Origin: Siphonodentalium dalli
Lineage: Eukaryota > Mollusca > Scaphopoda > Gadilida > Siphonodentaliidae
Length of the DNA: 64,000 nt
Assembly: GCA_032622095.1 (NCBI GenBank)
Contig: CP136062.1
Location: forward strand, 150,156,875 to 150,220,874
Reading direction: 5' to 3'
Below the pieces are notes generated by a model. That model searched no databases and was not told the DNA's origin. It saw only the letters and a list, made by a program, of their open reading frames with translations. Shown piece after piece: positions 59,959-64,000 of the stretch (within the stretch, counting starts at the first letter, position 1; every line of letters starts with the position of its first letter). The translations under genes and the position numbers were made by a program.

Positions 59959-59969
59959 TTTAGTACCGG

Positions 59970-61460
59970 GCAGTTGGATTGGTATATTTGGTCCACATAC
60001 TGACATGTGACCAGATGTCATCGCGGATAACATAAAAAGCGGACCCAGAGGTCCATTTATAATTTCCTCCATGGTCCCCGGTCTGTGATCAGGTCACATG
60101 ACAAGGCCAATCCACATTGGAGCTGAGAATAGCCACCTAAAGTTAAATATATATATATATATAGGCCTATATATAAATACATTTTTTTTAAATATGTCTT
60201 TGATGGACCAGTGCGTCTATATAACTGAAAGGTTCCTGTACTGCACTATCTACATATACAGATATATAGATATGCATTGCGTATAACAATAGCCTACTCG
60301 GCCATTCACATATGCACACTACCACCATATATATGTCTATGGTCGGCTGTGAGCGGATCTGTCCGTGTAGCCGTATGATCGTGATACCCGAAATGATGGG
60401 CTAAATAACCCGGAATAGATAGGTAAAGAAGCGAATGTATTGTGTCATAAGACGCATGAGAGTCCTCGGTATAACGTGACATATCTAAAATCAGCTTTGG
60501 GGAAACTTTGTCACCCGAAATGGCGTCCAACATGGTTATAATCTATATTACATCAGTTCTCGAAATAAGTAATTATACGATATATTGTATGGGAGGCTAA
60601 ATTAATTCACATAAAATAGCCAATTACGCTTACGCGCAATGCCATTTCGCTTTTAGCGTACTTCAGATTTTCATTATACTTTATAAAATGGAATTATGCT
60701 TAAGCGTAATGGAATTTGAATTACGTTTAAACGTAATGGCATTACACAAATTCCATATCTCAAAACTCCTCTGGAGCTGAAATGGATGCAGCTAATTACT
60801 GATGCTATACATTGTACTTTTGACATAATTTACCTTAGATGGTACCATTGTATGTAAGGTAGTAAGGCTATGAAAACATATTAGTGCATTATTAAGGCTA
60901 TATATACATGTATATTCAATGTGAAATTGACCTCCCATATTATTGTGGTATAGGAATACGCCCTGTCACTAACTCGCGGCCATATTGGATCCACCAGGCC
61001 CGCGGTTCCGTAATTTTAGTGCTACAGGGTCAAAGTTCTAGGCTGGAGTAGAATTTCCATCTCAGTATGAAAGTCATGAATATTCAAAAGCTTTTGAATA
61101 TTCATGACTGCCATGCATAATTGGAAATGCTACTCCAGAACTTTGACTTGTATCACTAAAACCACGGAACCGAGGCTGGGCGAATCTCTGAAACCACGGA
61201 ATGGGGATGGATGAATCTAATATGGCCGCAACTTATATATAGTGATCTAGCTTATTAACACCACCGGTGTATACTGTGCTTGAAAATATAATATCCACTG
61301 GTGTTATGCGGGATTAGGTCGACGTAAAAGCTGCGAATGGGTCGCTTTAAAAGCTGTAGTGTTACCCCGAATGCGGTATCCTCAGTAAAATAGTCCGACA
61401 CAGATTAGCACATGTGCTGATATTGATAATTAGCACAACCTTTGGAAAGCATGCGATCGT
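59970..61460. other. Upstream intergenic DNA with palindromes
   Basis: No gene recognised. It includes a (TA)n stretch at about 60147-60180, TTACGCTTAAGCGTAA-like degenerate palindromes at 60610-60760, a large foldback at about 60960-61245 and nothing with coding features. The 75-codon minus frame at 60306-60533 is unsupported. Confidence 0.5.
60960..61245. repeat. Foldback with 38-bp perfect palindrome at its centre
   Basis: Centre 61072-61109, AGTCATGAATATTCAAAAG and its exact inverse with no loop. Outer arms GCTGGAGTAGAATTTCC, CGGTTCCGTAATTTTAGTG and GGCCATATTGGATCCACC match imperfectly on the other side. Confidence 0.8.
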
Positions 61461-61461
61461 G

Positions 61462-62045
61462 TGGTAATCAAGGATGGATTTCGACGAAATTTGATACTTA
61501 GGATACTTTTGTCCGGGGAGTGTTTTGGACGGGTCAAATCGTGACCCCGATCTGACCTTGACCTTTAAAACAGTCAATTCAAGGTCAAATTTGGTAAAAC
61601 GGGCGGATTTCGACGAAATTTGATACCTATGGGTACTTTTGTCCGGGGAATGTTTTGGACGGGTCAAATCGTGATCCCGACCTGACCTTAACCTTCAATA
61701 TGGTCAACCCAAGGTCAAATCTGGTAAAACGGATGGATTTCGACGAAATTTGATACCTAGGTGTAGTTTTGTCCGGAGAGTGTTTTGGACGGGTCAAATC
61801 GTGATGCCGACCTGATCTTGACCTTCAAAATGGTAAATTCAAGGTCAAATCTGGTAAAACTGACGGATTTCGACGAAATTTGATACCTATGGATACTTTT
61901 CTCCGGGGAGTGTTTTGGACGGGTCAAAACATGACCCGACCTGACCTCCGACTTTACAAATAGTCAATTTAAGGTCAAATCGCGCCTTTCGCCGGAAAGC
62001 ATATGGGAACAGCCCGGACGAAGTCGGACCCACCAGTCAGTGTAA
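61462..62045 (-). repeat. 131-bp tandem repeat, about four units (family I3)
   Basis: Units begin GGATTTCGACGAAATTTGAT at about 61472, 61605, 61736 and 61866 and carry GGACGGGTCAAATCGTGACC, GACCTGACCTTGACCTT and TCAAGGTCAAATC. Ends GCCCGGACGAAGTCGGACCC, the inverse of the family-I left end. Confidence 0.85.
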
Positions 62046-62149
62046 TAAGCTTGAAGAATGTAATGTATAACACGAGAAACGGGAAAACGTGGTATATGGA
62101 AGTATCCAAATTTCCCACATGGAATTTGAAAGTTAGTTTATATTATAAC

Positions 62150-62362
62150 TAGCAGGTGATCCGACTTCGTCCGGGCTTTGACCTTGAATTGAACATTTTG
62201 AAGATCAAGGTCAGGTCGGAGTCACGATTTGACCCGTCCAAAACACTCCCCGGACAAAATCACCCGTAGGTATCAAATTTCGTCGAAATCCGTCCAGCAG
62301 TTTCCCGGCAATAGCTAACAGACAAACAGACAGACAGAAGTCCCAAAATATATATTAGATCA
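62150..62362 (+). mobile_element. Interspersed element I4
   Basis: Complete short copy: CTAGCAGGTGATCCGACTTC at left, ACAGACAGACAGAAGTCCCA then AAATATATATTAGA at right. In effect one unit of I3 with both family ends. Confidence 0.7.
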
Positions 62363-63181
62363 TTTGTGGGTACCCGTTTCAAGGTGAAGGTCACCTCGGT
62401 CGGAAAAACTGACCCGATGAAAATCTCCCCCATTCACCCTTATGATGTCATATAGATAAAGCCTCTCGGCGATGAGTCAAGAGGAACGATTTAGTGCAAG
62501 TACATTATTTACGCGATGCGTCGAAAACGGAAAAATAAGACGATCGATGGAATCAACTAATAAGTATTGTTCCCGGGCAATAAAACATATATTATGACTT
62601 GCAATAAATCTCTCCTCATAGTCCACACCCTGGGGCATAACTGGGAAGTGAAGACATAATTTTAGAAGCCCTAGCAAGGGATGAATTGACGCCGAATCGA
62701 GTGACAAAAATGACGATATCGGAAATAATAACATATCTCAAAAGCGGTGGTCGTAGAATTCGATTTTTCATGGGAAAATGGACAGACTCCACGCTTTAAT
62801 TGTATTAGGCAATTATCGAAGAGACATAAACGCATTTATTAACAATTTTGCCAGCCTTGGGAAGATTCGTAGAAGCGAGTTCTATGCAATGGAAATTCAT
62901 GCATATTTCCTATGTAACGGTTTGACACATATACACGCTCTTTAACAACGACACTGCGGATACGAACGCTCTCTAACTATCACGCGATTAACCCATGAAC
63001 TACCAATTGCGGTGGCGGGGGATTGTAGAATGAGTGCTCTGACGTTCTCAGAAGCGGTGCGATGACATTCCATCCGTGATTTTACCCTTATATGGCAAGT
63101 TTGGGCTAAATCCGCCCGGCAGTTTTCCCGGCCATAGCTAACAGACAGACAGACAAACAGAAGTCCCAAAATATATATTAG
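62363..63181 (+). repeat. Interspersed element I5 (related end)
   Basis: Ends CCGGCCATAGCTAACAGACA GACAGACAAACAGAAGTCCC and AAATATATATTAGA like I4. The body differs (CAAGTTTGGGCTAAATCCGC). Minus-strand frames at 62477-62734 and 62942-63169 show no domain. Confidence 0.5.
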
Positions 63182-64000
63182 ACTAGCCGATGAGCCCGAC
63201 GTTGTCCGGGCTATTCATCCGGGCTATTAAAAAAAAAATTCAAGACGATAGCTCTACCCGTTTCCGAGATCTCGTCTGCGCATGCTCGAAGCTGGCGTCG
63301 CACGGGCTCGGCGACCCGATAAAATTCGTATCCGGGCAAGATTCATTCACATACCAAATTTAAAGTCGATAGCTCCACCCGTTTCCGAGATCTCGTCTGC
63401 GCATGCGCGAATCTGGCGTCGCACGGGCTCGGCGACCCGATAAAATTCGTATCCGGGGCAAGATACATTCACATGCCAAATTTCAAGTCGATAGCTCCAC
63501 CCGTTTCCGAGATATCGTCTGCGCATGCGCGAAGCGGGCGCCGCACGGGCTCGCCAATACGACAACGTCCACCGCCTGGTCAAACTACACACACGTACCA
63601 AGTTTGGTCCCGATCGGTCGAGAATCGTAGATTTGTATTAATGACAAACATACAGACAAACATACAGACAGACAGACAGACAGAGGTCTTCAAAATATAT
63701 ATGAGACTAGCCGATGAGCCCGACGTTGTCCGGGCTATTCAAAAACCAAATTTCAAGTCGATAGCTCAACCCAGCCCGACGTTGTCCGGGCTATTAAAAA
63801 ACAAACAAATTTCAAGTCGATAGCTCCACCCGTTTCCGAGATCTCGTCTGCGCATGCGCGAAGCTGGCGTCGCTAGGGCTCGGCGACCCGATAAAATTCG
63901 TATCCGGGGCAAGATACATTCACATACCAAATTTCAAGCCTCAAGTCGATAGCTCTACCCGTTTCCGAGATCTGGTCTGCGCATGCGCGAAGCTGGCGTC
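63182..64000 (+). repeat. Tandem element I6 with NRF1-like palindromes
   Basis: Starts CTAGCCGATGAGCCCGACGT, then about 120-bp units with TCAAGTCGATAGCTCCACCC, GTTTCCGAGATCTCGTCTGC, GCATGCGCGAAGCTGGCGTC and GACCCGATAAAATTCGTATC. A new copy starts at 63706. The window ends inside it. Frames across it are artefacts. Confidence 0.75.

Overview
This is a eukaryotic, AT-rich, intron-rich and repeat-laden window. Its content is one large minus-strand protein-coding gene. I identify it as NOMO (nodal modulator), the ER-lumenal subunit of the BOS complex (NOMO, nicalin, TMEM147) of the multipass translocon. I found the exons by reading the minus strand and matching remembered features of animal NOMO; no search was run. 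Eighteen exons join in frame, with AG acceptors and GT donors, into about 670 residues. A probable nineteenth exon runs off the low-coordinate edge. The ATG is at 58879, preceded by an in-frame stop. The remaining C-terminal part, about 530 residues including the membrane anchor, lies beyond position 1.

The organism is most likely a mollusc or another lophotrochozoan. The reasons are the exon divergence from human NOMO, the very long repeat-filled introns, and the many degenerate 'GGCCATAACTC ... CATACCAAATT ... (ACGG)n' repeats, which I associate with molluscan genomes. The species cannot be named from this sequence.

Layout from high to low coordinate (direction of transcription). 58.9-64 kb is upstream intergenic DNA made almost entirely of tandem and interspersed repeats. 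Exon 1 is followed by an 8.8-kb intron with a TIR element, a palindromic 'CGTGGCCACG' array and a 5'-truncated LINE. Introns 2-5 hold three hAT-type elements (one nested inside another), a SINE-like inverted cluster, a LINE remnant and one of two almost identical Mutator-type elements. Introns 6-10 hold two minisatellites (31 bp x 33; 45 bp x 7), a Harbinger-type MITE and the second Mutator-type element. Introns 11-18 hold TTAA-flanked and TA-flanked MITEs, the largest minisatellite (2.1 kb) and tandem 'GGCGGCCATG' elements.

The most unusual observation is that tandem repeats begin exactly at a 5' splice site in two places. The 2.1-kb array in intron 13 starts at the donor of exon 13, so every unit carries a copy of that donor. 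The end of exon 17 plus its donor is likewise repeated, in decayed form, four times into intron 17. Several transposons here can be delimited to the base by target-site duplications (9-bp, 8-bp, TTAA, TAA, TA). No other convincing cellular gene, RNA gene, CRISPR array or viral gene was seen; the small open frames are chance, repeat-derived or transposon-derived.
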